Position numbers and translations under genes: made by a program. From Gemmatimonadales bacterium (GTDB lineage: Bacteria; Gemmatimonadota; Gemmatimonadetes; Gemmatimonadales; GWC2-71-9), in contig JAWKQM010000008.1 of the NCBI GenBank assembly GCA_041390145.1, positions 1-64,000 on the forward strand: a DNA stretch of 64,000 nucleotides, read 5' to 3'. The notes under the pieces were generated by a model. The model did no database searches. It worked only from the letters and a program-made list of their open reading frames with translations, and was not told the origin of the DNA. Each line of letters opens with the position of its first letter. Within the stretch, counting starts at the first letter, position 1. Shown here one piece after another: positions 8,122 to 16,048 of the stretch.

Positions 8122-9138
8122 TCACTCCGTGGGTCGTGTGACGCCGCCCCCGTAGCGGACCGCGGTGATCTCCGCGAGGATCGCCAGCGCCGTTTCCGCC
8201 GGCGACCGCCCCCCCAAGTCCAGCCCGATCGGCCCGAACAGCCTCCCCAACTCGGCCTCAGTCAGCCCGGCCGCGCGCAACCGCTCCCGGCGCGCCCCCT
8301 GTGTCTTCTTCGACCCGATGGCCCCGACATACATGGCCGGGGACCGGAGCGCGATCAGGAGCGCGGGATCGTCGAACTTGGGATCGTGGGTCAGTACGGC
8401 AACCGCGGTCGCGGCGTCGATGCCCGCCTGGGCGAGCGCCACGTCCGGCCACCCGAGGATCAGCTCGTCGGCGGTGGGGAACCGCTCCCGGGTGAGGAAT
8501 GCCGGGCGGCCATCCGCCACGATCGTTCGGTATCCGAGGGCACGGGCCAGCGGCACCAGTTCGGCGGCCACGTGCACGCCCCCGAAAATCACCAGTCGCG
8601 GTGGGCGTGGAAACACCTCCAGGAAGACGACCGCGTCCCCGCCGGGGAGCTGCAGCGCTGCCTTTCGCGAGCGCCCGCTCCGGAGCGCCTCGGCGGCCGC
8701 GCGGGAGAGCGGGGAAGCCCCCGCCCCGGCGGTGTCGTCGACGGTGAACCGGCGGCCGAACTCGGGGCCATCCAGCACCGTGGCGACCACGACGCCACCG
8801 GCTCCCTTCGCCGCCGCCAGTACCTCCTCCGGCACCGCCGGCTCGATCAGCAGTTCCAGCGTGCCGCCGCAGGAGAGCCCGACTTCCCAGGCGCGCGCGT
8901 CGCTGATGCCGTAGCGGACGAGCTTGGGTGCGCCGCGCTCCATCGCGGCCCGCACCTCCTCAGCGGCCGCCGTCTCGACGCACCCTCCCGAGACCGACCC
9001 CGCCATCGCGCCACGGCCGTCGACCAGCATCGTGGCCCCCTCGGCCTGGGGCGCGGAGCCCCAGACCGAGACAACCACCGCGCGGCCGACCGGGCCGCCC
9101 GCCTGCATCTGTGCGTACGCCTCCAGGAGGGCCCGCAT
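8122..9138 (-). CDS. xdhC: XdhC/CoxI-family molybdenum cofactor maturation protein
   Basis: 338 residues. XdhC proteins bind molybdopterin cofactor, help its sulfuration and hand it to xanthine-dehydrogenase-type enzymes. N-terminal XdhC/CoxI domain has SVSGGCVE and LSCGGTLELLIEP, the two conserved cysteine segments. The C-terminal Rossmann domain begins LVIFGGVHVAAELVPLARALGYRT. The ATG follows the HMG-CoA reductase stop after 7 bases, so the two share a transcript although no functional link is obvious. No hydroxylase subunits occur in the window; MocA and a CoxG fusion at 16-18 kb are likely partners. Confidence 0.88.
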   Translation of the reverse strand: MRALLEAYAQMQAGGPVGRAVVVSVWGSAPQAEGATMLVDGRGAMAGSVSGGCVETAAAEEVRAAMERGAPKLVRYGISDARAWEVGLSCGGTLELLIEPAVPEEVLAAAKGAGGVVVATVLDGPEFGRRFTVDDTAGAGASPLSRAAAEALRSGRSRKAALQLPGGDAVVFLEVFPRPPRLVIFGGVHVAAELVPLARALGYRTIVADGRPAFLTRERFPTADELILGWPDVALAQAGIDAATAVAVLTHDPKFDDPALLIALRSPAMYVGAIGSKKTQGARRERLRAAGLTEAELGRLFGPIGLDLGGRSPAETALAILAEITAVRYGGGVTRPTE

Positions 9139-9145
9139 CCCGCCG

Positions 9146-10687
9146 CTAGCGATTCCGGCCGTACTGCTCGTGACTGGACACCCAGTCCGAGGACGAGATG
9201 GCCGAGGCGAGTGAGATCTCGCCGGCCAGCACGACCCCCGCGATGATCTCCGCGAGCTTGTTCACCTTCCCCCGTCCACGGCAGCCCAGGATCTCCAGCG
9301 ATTCCGCCTGGGTCGGCAGGCCTGTGCCGCCGCCGTGCGTGGCGATGATCAGCGACGGGATGGTGATGGAGAGGTACATGTCGCGGTTCTTCGTCAGTTC
9401 CGCGTAGAGGATGGCAGCGGAGGATTCGGCAACGTTGGCCACGTCCTGGCCGGTGGCGATGAAGAGCGCGGTGATGCCGTTGGCGGAATGGGCGCCGTTG
9501 TTGTTGGCCCCGCTGATGAAGGCGCCCACGTTGGCGACGCCGTGGTGGTACACCAAACTCTCCGGTTCCACCCGCATCTGCTGGATCAGGACATCGCGCG
9601 GGACGGTGACTTCCGCGGTGACGCGCTTGCCCCGGGTGCGCATCACGTTGATCTGCGACGCCTTCTTGTCGGTGGCGAAGTTCGACTCAAGGTAGAAATG
9701 CGCGATCCCGGCATAGTTGTCCAGGATCCAGCTGCAGGCCGCAAAGGTGGCCCGGCCCACCATGTTCTGGCCCGCGGCGTCCCCCGTGCTGTAGTTGAAC
9801 CGCAGGAACACGAACTTGTTGGACTGGTACGGATCAACGTATTGCAGCTTGGCCACGCTCGACGTCGCCTCCGCCTCCTCCCGGATCCTCGGCATCTGGT
9901 CCGCGACCCACTTCACGAACTCACGCCCGGACCGCGCGTCCTCGAAAACAAAAACCGGGGCGCGCTGCATCGCGTCCCCGACGACGGTGCACCGCGCGCC
10001 GCCGGACAGGTTGATCACCTTGATGCCGCGGTTGTACGAGGCCACCAGGGTGCCCTCGGAGGTCGCCATCGGGACCAGGAAGTCGCCCTTGGCGTGTTCG
10101 CCATTGATGGTGATCGGCCCGGCCAGTCCCATCGGCACCTGCGCAACCCCGATGAAATGTTCGCAGTTGCCCTTGGTCAGGTGCGGGTCGAAGGAGTGCT
10201 TCCCGATGTGGGCCAGCGTGGCGCCGGTCTCCTTCTCGATGAAGGCCTGCCGGGCCCGGATGGCGGCCTCGCTGTAGTCGTCCTCCGCGTCGCGGGGGAT
10301 GCGGACGAGGGTGTGGCCCCCTTCCTGGATCGAGTCCTCGACGTCGAAGCTGAGCTTGCCGAACCCCTTGGTCTTGACCGCCAGGGCGATGGTGTGCTTG
10401 CCGGGCCCGACCGCCGGGTGCCTGGCGACCAGCGAGAGGATCATCCCGACCGGGAACTCGATCGGGGCGCCCCCGGCGATGCTGTCGGCGGTCAGGATCC
10501 GGCCGCCCGGGAGGTGAATGGCGACTTGGTCAAGCGGGATGGCCACCCCGTCGATGGAGACCGACAGCACCGCGGTGATCTCGACGTTGCTGAGGCGGTT
10601 CTTGATGCCGAACCGGACGCCCTGCTCGACGTTCGTCAGGCTGCCGAGGGTGTAGAGCTTCTTGAGCAGGAGGGTCGGGATGAACAT
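9146..10687 (-). CDS. Class I hydroxymethylglutaryl-CoA reductase with extra N-terminal beta domain
   Basis: 513 residues; start ATG chosen because it opens MFIPTLLLKKL and has GGAGAAA upstream. From about residue 130 it is a class I HMG-CoA reductase (NADPH-dependent mevalonate formation): CEHFIGVAQVPMG, ATSEGTLVAS with catalytic E211, DAAGQNM with D303, DKKASQIN with the lysine near 342 and a C-terminal SSHEQYGRN with catalytic H506. Residues 1-125 look all-beta and have no place in standard enzymes. They resemble the C-glycoside deglycosidase beta-subunit/DUF6379 type by eye. No other mevalonate gene is present. Confidence 0.9.
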   Translation of the reverse strand: MFIPTLLLKKLYTLGSLTNVEQGVRFGIKNRLSNVEITAVLSVSIDGVAIPLDQVAIHLPGGRILTADSIAGGAPIEFPVGMILSLVARHPAVGPGKHTIALAVKTKGFGKLSFDVEDSIQEGGHTLVRIPRDAEDDYSEAAIRARQAFIEKETGATLAHIGKHSFDPHLTKGNCEHFIGVAQVPMGLAGPITINGEHAKGDFLVPMATSEGTLVASYNRGIKVINLSGGARCTVVGDAMQRAPVFVFEDARSGREFVKWVADQMPRIREEAEATSSVAKLQYVDPYQSNKFVFLRFNYSTGDAAGQNMVGRATFAACSWILDNYAGIAHFYLESNFATDKKASQINVMRTRGKRVTAEVTVPRDVLIQQMRVEPESLVYHHGVANVGAFISGANNNGAHSANGITALFIATGQDVANVAESSAAILYAELTKNRDMYLSITIPSLIIATHGGGTGLPTQAESLEILGCRGRGKVNKLAEIIAGVVLAGEISLASAISSSDWVSSHEQYGRNR

Positions 10688-10834
10688 ACGGGGCTTTCTC
10701 CAGGGTCTGGGCCGGCCGGGACGGGTCGCTGAACACCCTGTATCTATCACCAATTCAACGACTTCGCCAGACGCGCCGATGGCGGTCGGGGAAGGGGGGA
10801 TGGGGAGGCCGGTCGGGCGCGAGGGGCCCGGCAA

Positions 10835-10881
10835 TGCCGCGGTGCGGCAAAACGGGGTTGACATTGTGCCGCAGTGCGGTA
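10835..10881 (+). promoter_or_regulatory. Two tandem operator-like palindromes before phaR
   Basis: TGCCGC-GGT-GCGGCA at 10835-10849 and TGCCGC-AGT-GCGGTA at 10867-10881 are near-identical inverted repeats whose centres are 32 bp apart, about three helical turns. The second copy fills the spacer between the -35 and -10 boxes. TGC-rich palindromes are the known type of PhaR site in Paracoccus, so autorepression by PhaR is likely. Confidence 0.7.
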
Positions 10882-10885
10882 TATT
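10858..10885 (+). promoter_or_regulatory. Sigma70-type promoter of phaR
   Basis: TTGACA at 10858-10863, a 16-bp spacer and TATATT at 10880-10885 give a near-consensus housekeeping promoter, with the operator palindrome in its spacer. The predicted transcript starts about 15-20 bases before the GTG at 10909. Confidence 0.75.
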
Positions 10886-10908
10886 CCGGTCACTTCAGGA
10901 GGCGACAC

Positions 10909-11391
10909 GTGGTTCGACTGGTCAAGCGCTATGGCGGCGGGAGCCGCAAACTCTACGACACCGAGGAGAGCCGGTACGTCTCGCTCGAGGAGGTGGCGGG
11001 GTGGGTGCGCGAGGGCCAGGAGGTGCAGGTGCTGGAGAGCGGCAGCGGCGAGGATGTCACGCGGCAGGTACTGGCGCAGATTATCCTCGACGGCGAGAAG
11101 CAGGGCAAGTCCGTGCTTTCGGTCGACCTCTTCCACGATGTCATTCGGCGGGGCGAAGCGGCCCTCCACGCCAGGGTGGAGCAGTTGCAGGAGGGCGTGG
11201 ATCGGCTGGTAAAGGCCTCGGTGGATCATCTCCCGCCGGTCCGGGGGGCGCGGGACGAGATGGAGGCCCTGCGGGAAGGGATCGCCGGACTCGAGCAGGC
11301 GCTCCGGGATCTGGAAGCGCCGGCCGCGAAGCCGAAAGCGAGGAAGCGCAAGTCAGGACACGGCGCCCGGCGTGGCCGGGCTGAAGGATAG
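10909..11391 (+). CDS. phaR: PHA accumulation regulator, PhaR type
   Basis: 160 residues from a GTG with an AGGAGG 6 bases upstream. The N-terminus is the PHB-accumulation DNA-binding domain (KRYGGGSRKLYDTEESRYV, then EEVAGWVREGQEVQVLESGSGEDVT). The second half holds the DLFHDVIRRGE segment and a coiled-coil rich in Glu and Leu, ending in a Lys/Arg tail. PhaR represses phasin and its own gene until it is titrated onto polyhydroxyalkanoate granules. The phasin and a patatin follow on the same strand, but no PHA synthase is in the window. Confidence 0.9.
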   Translation: MVRLVKRYGGGSRKLYDTEESRYVSLEEVAGWVREGQEVQVLESGSGEDVTRQVLAQIILDGEKQGKSVLSVDLFHDVIRRGEAALHARVEQLQEGVDRLVKASVDHLPPVRGARDEMEALREGIAGLEQALRDLEAPAAKPKARKRKSGHGARRGRAEG

Positions 11392-11458
11392 AGCGTACGC
11401 AGGCAGAATCTCACACGAACCAACGGACCGCTCCGCGGTCTGAACTCAGGAGGAAGTT

Positions 11459-11884
11459 ATGGCACGCAACAACCGCAGCAACACGGCCCTGATGGTCAAG
11501 GACAACGCGCAGCACATCTGGCTCGCCGGTCTCGGCGCGCTGGCCACTGCCGGCGAAGAGGGCAACCGGGTGTTCGAGGATCTCGTCGAGAAGGGCGCCA
11601 AGCTGGAGAAGACCGGCCGCGCACGGCTCGAAAAGGTGCTGGCCAAGGCGCAGGGACGCGCCCGCTCGCTCCGCGGCGATGCGGAAGGCGCCATCGGCCG
11701 GGTGTCCGCGCCGATTGACGCCGGTGTCTCGACCGCGCTGAACAAGCTCGGTATCCCGACCCGCAAGGAAATCCTGGCGCTGACCCGCCGGGTCGAAGAG
11801 TTGACCCGCACGGTCCAGGGGGCCAAGAAGCAGCCGGCCAAGCGTCGCGCCGCCAAGAAGGCGACCCGTCGGACGGCCAAGTAA
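11459..11884 (+). CDS. Phasin family granule-associated protein
   Basis: 141 residues, ATG with AGGAGG at the right distance. Amphipathic helical body (HIWLAGLGALATAGEEGNRV, VEKGAKLEKTGR) matches PhaI/PhaF-type phasins that coat polyhydroxyalkanoate granules. The C-terminal 25 residues are a histone H1-like AKKQPAKRRAAKKATRR tail, as in PhaF, which can bind DNA and spread granules over the nucleoid. It lies between phaR and a patatin and is presumably PhaR-regulated. Confidence 0.9.
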   Translation: MARNNRSNTALMVKDNAQHIWLAGLGALATAGEEGNRVFEDLVEKGAKLEKTGRARLEKVLAKAQGRARSLRGDAEGAIGRVSAPIDAGVSTALNKLGIPTRKEILALTRRVEELTRTVQGAKKQPAKRRAAKKATRRTAK

Positions 11885-11895
11885 GGGGTCGCGCC

Positions 11896-13152
11896 ATGCC
11901 CGCCAAGGCACGGCGCAGCAGGAAACGCCGCCGGATCGGCCTCGCGCTGGCCGGCGGCGGCCCGGAGGGCGCCGTCTATGAAATCGGCGCGCTCCGGGCG
12001 CTCGACGAAGCTCTCGACGGACTCAACCTGCACGAGCTCGATATCTATGTCGGCGTGAGCGCCGGGGCGTTCATCGCCGCATCGCTCACCAACGACCTGA
12101 CCACGGCGCAAATGGTGCGCGCCCTGGTCAAGCACGAAGCAGGGGAACACCCCTTCGTCCCGCAGACATTCTTCACGCCAAACTATCGCGAGTGGGCCAA
12201 GCGGAGCCTCATGCTGCCCCGGCTCTTTGCCGACGCCATGCTCGAATTCCGGCGCGGTCCCGAAGAGCAGACCCTCTTTGAGTCACTGACCAAACTGGCC
12301 CGTGCCCTGCCGGTCGGGCTCTTCGACAACGAGCCGATTCGCCGCTATCTCCACCGGACCTTCAGCATCAAGGGCCGGAGCGACGACTTCCGGGAACTTC
12401 GCCAGCGGCTCATCGTCGTGTCGACCGATCTTGAGAGCGGTCGTCCGATCCTCTTCGGCAACCCCGGCTGGGATCACGTCCCGATTTCCACCGCGGTGCA
12501 GGCCAGCACCGCCGTGCCGGGGTTCTACCCGCCGGTCAAGATCGAGGGGCGCTATTGTGTCGACGGCATCCTGCTGAAGACACTGCACGCCTCCGTGGCG
12601 CTGAAGGAGGGAGTCGATCTCCTGCTCTGCGTCAATCCGCTCGTGCCGGCTGATTTGCGCGACGCGGTGGGCTCGGGGCAATTGAAGGAAGGGGCGCTGC
12701 TCAAGAAGGGGCTCGCCACCGTGTTGAGCCAGACGGTGCGCACGCTCATCAATTCACGCCTGGAAGTCGGCATGGCGGCCTACACCACCCGCTTCCCCGA
12801 CTCCGAGGTCCTGCTCTTCCAGCCTGACCGGAATGAGTTTGATCTCTTTTTCAGTAACATCTTCAGCTTCCGGTCCCGTCGCCGGGTCTGCGAGTTGGCG
12901 TACGATGCCACGCGCCGGAACCTGCGGGCACGGCGCAAGACCATCGGGCCAATGCTGAAGCCGTATGGTATCACGCTGCGCGAGGATGTGCTGGATGAAC
13001 CGCGGGACATCTGGACGAGCGTGGGGCTGGATCAGTTCAGCTCGCGGGACCCGGTCACCAGCCAGTTTTCGACCGCGCTCGACGAACTCGAAATCGCGGT
13101 GACCAGCGAGATGCCAGTGGCACCCGCCTCAGGCGGGCGGGCGCGGAGGTAG
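11896..13152 (+). CDS. Patatin-like phospholipase/lipid hydrolase
   Basis: 418 residues. Patatin fold with the oxyanion loop GGGPEGAVYEIGAL near residue 17, nucleophile serine in GVSAGAF near residue 54 and the catalytic aspartate in YCVDGILLK near residue 218. It has a basic N-terminus but no signal peptide. It begins 11 bases after the phasin gene and so sits in the granule cluster; a role in mobilising stored polymer or granule lipid is a reasonable guess. Its last 24 bases overlap, head-on, the end of the acyltransferase gene. Confidence 0.88.
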   Translation: MPAKARRSRKRRRIGLALAGGGPEGAVYEIGALRALDEALDGLNLHELDIYVGVSAGAFIAASLTNDLTTAQMVRALVKHEAGEHPFVPQTFFTPNYREWAKRSLMLPRLFADAMLEFRRGPEEQTLFESLTKLARALPVGLFDNEPIRRYLHRTFSIKGRSDDFRELRQRLIVVSTDLESGRPILFGNPGWDHVPISTAVQASTAVPGFYPPVKIEGRYCVDGILLKTLHASVALKEGVDLLLCVNPLVPADLRDAVGSGQLKEGALLKKGLATVLSQTVRTLINSRLEVGMAAYTTRFPDSEVLLFQPDRNEFDLFFSNIFSFRSRRRVCELAYDATRRNLRARRKTIGPMLKPYGITLREDVLDEPRDIWTSVGLDQFSSRDPVTSQFSTALDELEIAVTSEMPVAPASGGRARR

Positions 13153-14328
13153 CGGCCGGTCCGACAGCCGCCACATGAAGGCCCCCTGGAGTTCCGCCCG
13201 CTTTGCCCGTGGGATGCCGCGATAGCCGTACGGAGGCCGGCGGAACATCCGGGTCAGCGTGAGGAGGGGCCACCCGAACGGCAGGTAGAAACCAATCAGG
13301 TCCCAGTCGCGCAGAATCCGGTGGAGGGCATTGCGCGCGGGGGGCCGGTACAGATCGCGGGACCGCCGGACGAACGAAATCGGCCACCCGGTCGGCAACA
13401 CCCACCGCAACTTCCCCCATCCCGCTTTGAGCGATTCCCAGAGGTGCGGCGCGTCAAAGGGACGGCGGCCGTGTATCTCGACCAGGGCATCCAGCTGCTC
13501 CTGCATCTCCTGCCGGACCCGCTCCGCCGTCCGCTGCAGCGTGGGTCGATCCGGCTCCTCGAGGTTCGTCAGCCCGGCCTGCCGGAGATACTCGCGCATG
13601 TCGAGTGGTTCTCCGAGGACGAAGATCGTTCGCGCGGGGAAGGCGAGATACCAGATCCACGGGAAGATGATCGCCAGGATCCCGGCGGGCAGCGGCAGGA
13701 ACGGGACCCCGAAGAAGCGCTGCATGAGCCGGTCGAGCGGAGGGAAGACATACCCGAACGGATTGATCCACTCCGCGTTGATCATGTAGACCGGAACGAC
13801 GGGAGCCTGGTGCCTGGCTGACAAGAGCACGAAGCTGGTGCTGAAGCGCTGGAGCTGGTACCGGCGGTTGAATCCCTTGCCGATCCCGGGGACTCCCTCC
13901 GGGAAGTAGAGGATCCGGTCCCGGCGCGCGAGCAGGCGGTCGAAGTTGTCGAAGAGCATGTCCACACCGCCGCCGCGCCGCCAGAAATTGTCCAGCCCGA
14001 ACGGCCGCATCCACCAGGTGTAGGAGAGCTCCTTCTCGTAGACCGACCGGAGCTTGTGGCTGGCCTTGTAGCCGTCGTCCCGCCAGAGCGTCGCGTCGAG
14101 GATGATCGCGTCATAGGGGAAGGCGTTGCCGCTGTGGTTCGCGGCGAGGACCACCGGCCCCTCTTTCGGGAGGTTCTCCCGTCCGAAGATGACGGGCCGG
14201 AAATAGTGGTCCAGCATCGGGCCAAGCACATCGTCCATCATCATCCGGCTGAATTCCGGCTCGAACGGCTCCCACGGTTCCGGGGGCTCGGTCGGCGGCT
14301 CGGCGGGCGATGGCATGGGCGGGCGCAT
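13129..14328 (-). CDS. Lysophospholipid acyltransferase-family protein
   Basis: 399 residues, PlsC-like. It has NHSGNAFPYDA as the acceptor motif (His and Asp seven residues apart rather than the usual four) and FPEGVPGIGKG as the Glu-Gly motif. A central hydrophobic stretch (PAGILAIIFPWIWYLAF) suggests membrane association. A Pro/Glu-rich N-terminus precedes the domain. The start follows the ABC1 kinase stop after 4 bases, so they form one transcript. Acyl acceptor unknown. Confidence 0.82.
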   Translation of the reverse strand: MRPPMPSPAEPPTEPPEPWEPFEPEFSRMMMDDVLGPMLDHYFRPVIFGRENLPKEGPVVLAANHSGNAFPYDAIILDATLWRDDGYKASHKLRSVYEKELSYTWWMRPFGLDNFWRRGGGVDMLFDNFDRLLARRDRILYFPEGVPGIGKGFNRRYQLQRFSTSFVLLSARHQAPVVPVYMINAEWINPFGYVFPPLDRLMQRFFGVPFLPLPAGILAIIFPWIWYLAFPARTIFVLGEPLDMREYLRQAGLTNLEEPDRPTLQRTAERVRQEMQEQLDALVEIHGRRPFDAPHLWESLKAGWGKLRWVLPTGWPISFVRRSRDLYRPPARNALHRILRDWDLIGFYLPFGWPLLTLTRMFRRPPYGYRGIPRAKRAELQGAFMWRLSDRPLPPRPPA

Positions 14329-14332
14329 GTCG

Positions 14333-16015
14333 TCAATTTCCCTTGCGGACCGCGAGAATCAAGGCGATCACAAAGAACGGGACGTAGAGCATCCACGCCT
14401 GGGGGCCGACGAACCCAAGAATGATCGCGCCGGCCACCAGGGAGAATCCGGCGATCAGGGTGCCACGCAGCCCCGCGAACGGGTTCTCGCTGCTCCGCTT
14501 GGCCGTCTTCTCCATCACCCGGAGGCCTTCGGTGATCAGGAGCGGCATCTTGACTAGCGCGTCCACCAGGTCCGGGGCGCCTCGGAGGCCCTCCTGCGCC
14601 AGCCGCACGGGGCTGAATTGCTGGATGAAGACGCGCCGAACGTGCCGCTTGGAGACCTCCGCCACGTCGAAGCCCGGCAGCAGCATTTGTCCCACGCCCT
14701 CGAACGTCACCAGCGCCTTGACCATCAGCACCATCTCTACCGGGAAAAACATCCGGTATTGCGCGCCCCGGCTGACCGACTCGAGAATCAGCTGGCCGAG
14801 CGAGAAGCTGTCAAAGTTCGCGTTGCGGCGCCAGCGTGTGGAGACCTCGGCCACATCCCGGCGGAACCCGGCGGGGTCCCCGCCGCGGCCCGGTTCGGCC
14901 GCCGCCGAGAGGTACCGTGCCGCGTTCTCCGCGTCGCCCATGACGAGCGCGTAGTAGTAATAGAGGAGGGTGCGCCGGAGCTCATCGTGCATCCGCCCCA
15001 CCATGCCGAGGTCGATGAACCCCGCCTGCGGTCCCGGCAACACGATCAGATTCCCCGGATGAAGGTCGGCGTGGAAAAAGCCATCCTTGTAGATCATCCG
15101 AATGATCGCTTCGGCGCCCAGGTCCACCAGGCGCTCGCGGTCTTCCAGGGACATCGCCTGCACCTTCCGCGAGTCGGGCCGGAGCCCGTCGAAGAACTCC
15201 ATCGTCAGGACGCGCTCGCCGCTGAACTCCCGGTAGATCTTCGGGAACACAATGTCGCGCTCGTCCGTGAAGTTGGCTGCGAACGTCTCGGCGTTGTCGG
15301 CCTCCCGCCGCAGGTCCACTTCGCGCAGGGTGTACTCGGAGAATTCGCGGATGATACGCCTGGGGCCGTACTGCGGAAAGACGAGTTCCAGCATCCACCC
15401 CGCCATCCCGAGCAACTTCGCGTCGCGCCGCAGGATGGCGGGGATGCCGGGTTTGACGACCTTGATGATGACCGGATCGGCGTCTCGTGTGGTGGCGCGG
15501 TGCACCTGCCCGATGGACGCCGACCCGAGCGGGACCTCGTCGATACTCAGGAACATCTCGTCGAGCGGCCGGCCGAGACCGCGCACGATCAACTCGCAGA
15601 ACACCGGGTAGGGAACCGCCGGAAGGGTGGCCAGCAGGTGCTTCAGTTCTTCGGTGATCGACTTCGGCAGGATGTCTTCGCGCAGGCTGAGGATCTGGCC
15701 GAGCTTGATGTAGGTCGGGCCGAGCATTTCGAGCCGGCGACGGAGCTGCACCGGAAAGGGAAGATCCCGGAGCTTCCGGTCGAGGAAGGGGCGGGTGAGG
15801 ACATTCAGCATCCGCTCGAGGAAGAAGCCGAGGCCTCGTCCCCGCGGCGTGCCCCTCCGTTTGTCGACGTCCACCGACAGCGCGCCGAACACCAGCCCGA
15901 ACAGGTGGCGCTGGGTCGTCAGGAAACGCCGAAAGAGACTCTGCCTGGGCAGGGTCTGGTACACCTCGAAGGAGGCGACGGTTCGGGGTTCGTCGGCGAC
16001 GGAGGAAGGCGGCAT
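14333..16015 (-). CDS. ABC1/UbiB-family atypical kinase
   Basis: 560 residues. Contains the family KLGQILSLREDILP motif, an Ala-rich nucleotide loop (PLGSASIGQVHRA), HADLHPGN and DLGMVG. Two C-terminal hydrophobic segments (LIAGFSLVAGAIILGFV and MLYVPFFVIALILAV) anchor it in the membrane. Such proteins support isoprenoid-quinone or lipid metabolism through ATPase activity. Cotranscribed with an acyltransferase, which favours a lipid-related role over ubiquinone synthesis here. Confidence 0.9.
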   Translation of the reverse strand: MPPSSVADEPRTVASFEVYQTLPRQSLFRRFLTTQRHLFGLVFGALSVDVDKRRGTPRGRGLGFFLERMLNVLTRPFLDRKLRDLPFPVQLRRRLEMLGPTYIKLGQILSLREDILPKSITEELKHLLATLPAVPYPVFCELIVRGLGRPLDEMFLSIDEVPLGSASIGQVHRATTRDADPVIIKVVKPGIPAILRRDAKLLGMAGWMLELVFPQYGPRRIIREFSEYTLREVDLRREADNAETFAANFTDERDIVFPKIYREFSGERVLTMEFFDGLRPDSRKVQAMSLEDRERLVDLGAEAIIRMIYKDGFFHADLHPGNLIVLPGPQAGFIDLGMVGRMHDELRRTLLYYYYALVMGDAENAARYLSAAAEPGRGGDPAGFRRDVAEVSTRWRRNANFDSFSLGQLILESVSRGAQYRMFFPVEMVLMVKALVTFEGVGQMLLPGFDVAEVSKRHVRRVFIQQFSPVRLAQEGLRGAPDLVDALVKMPLLITEGLRVMEKTAKRSSENPFAGLRGTLIAGFSLVAGAIILGFVGPQAWMLYVPFFVIALILAVRKGN

Positions 16016-16048
16016 CAGGCTCTAATAACCCGCTTCACGAGGGGGAGG

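Noticed and set aside
10909..13152. Full PHA synthesis cluster
   Set aside because: No PHA synthase, ketothiolase or reductase is visible; only regulator, phasin and patatin.
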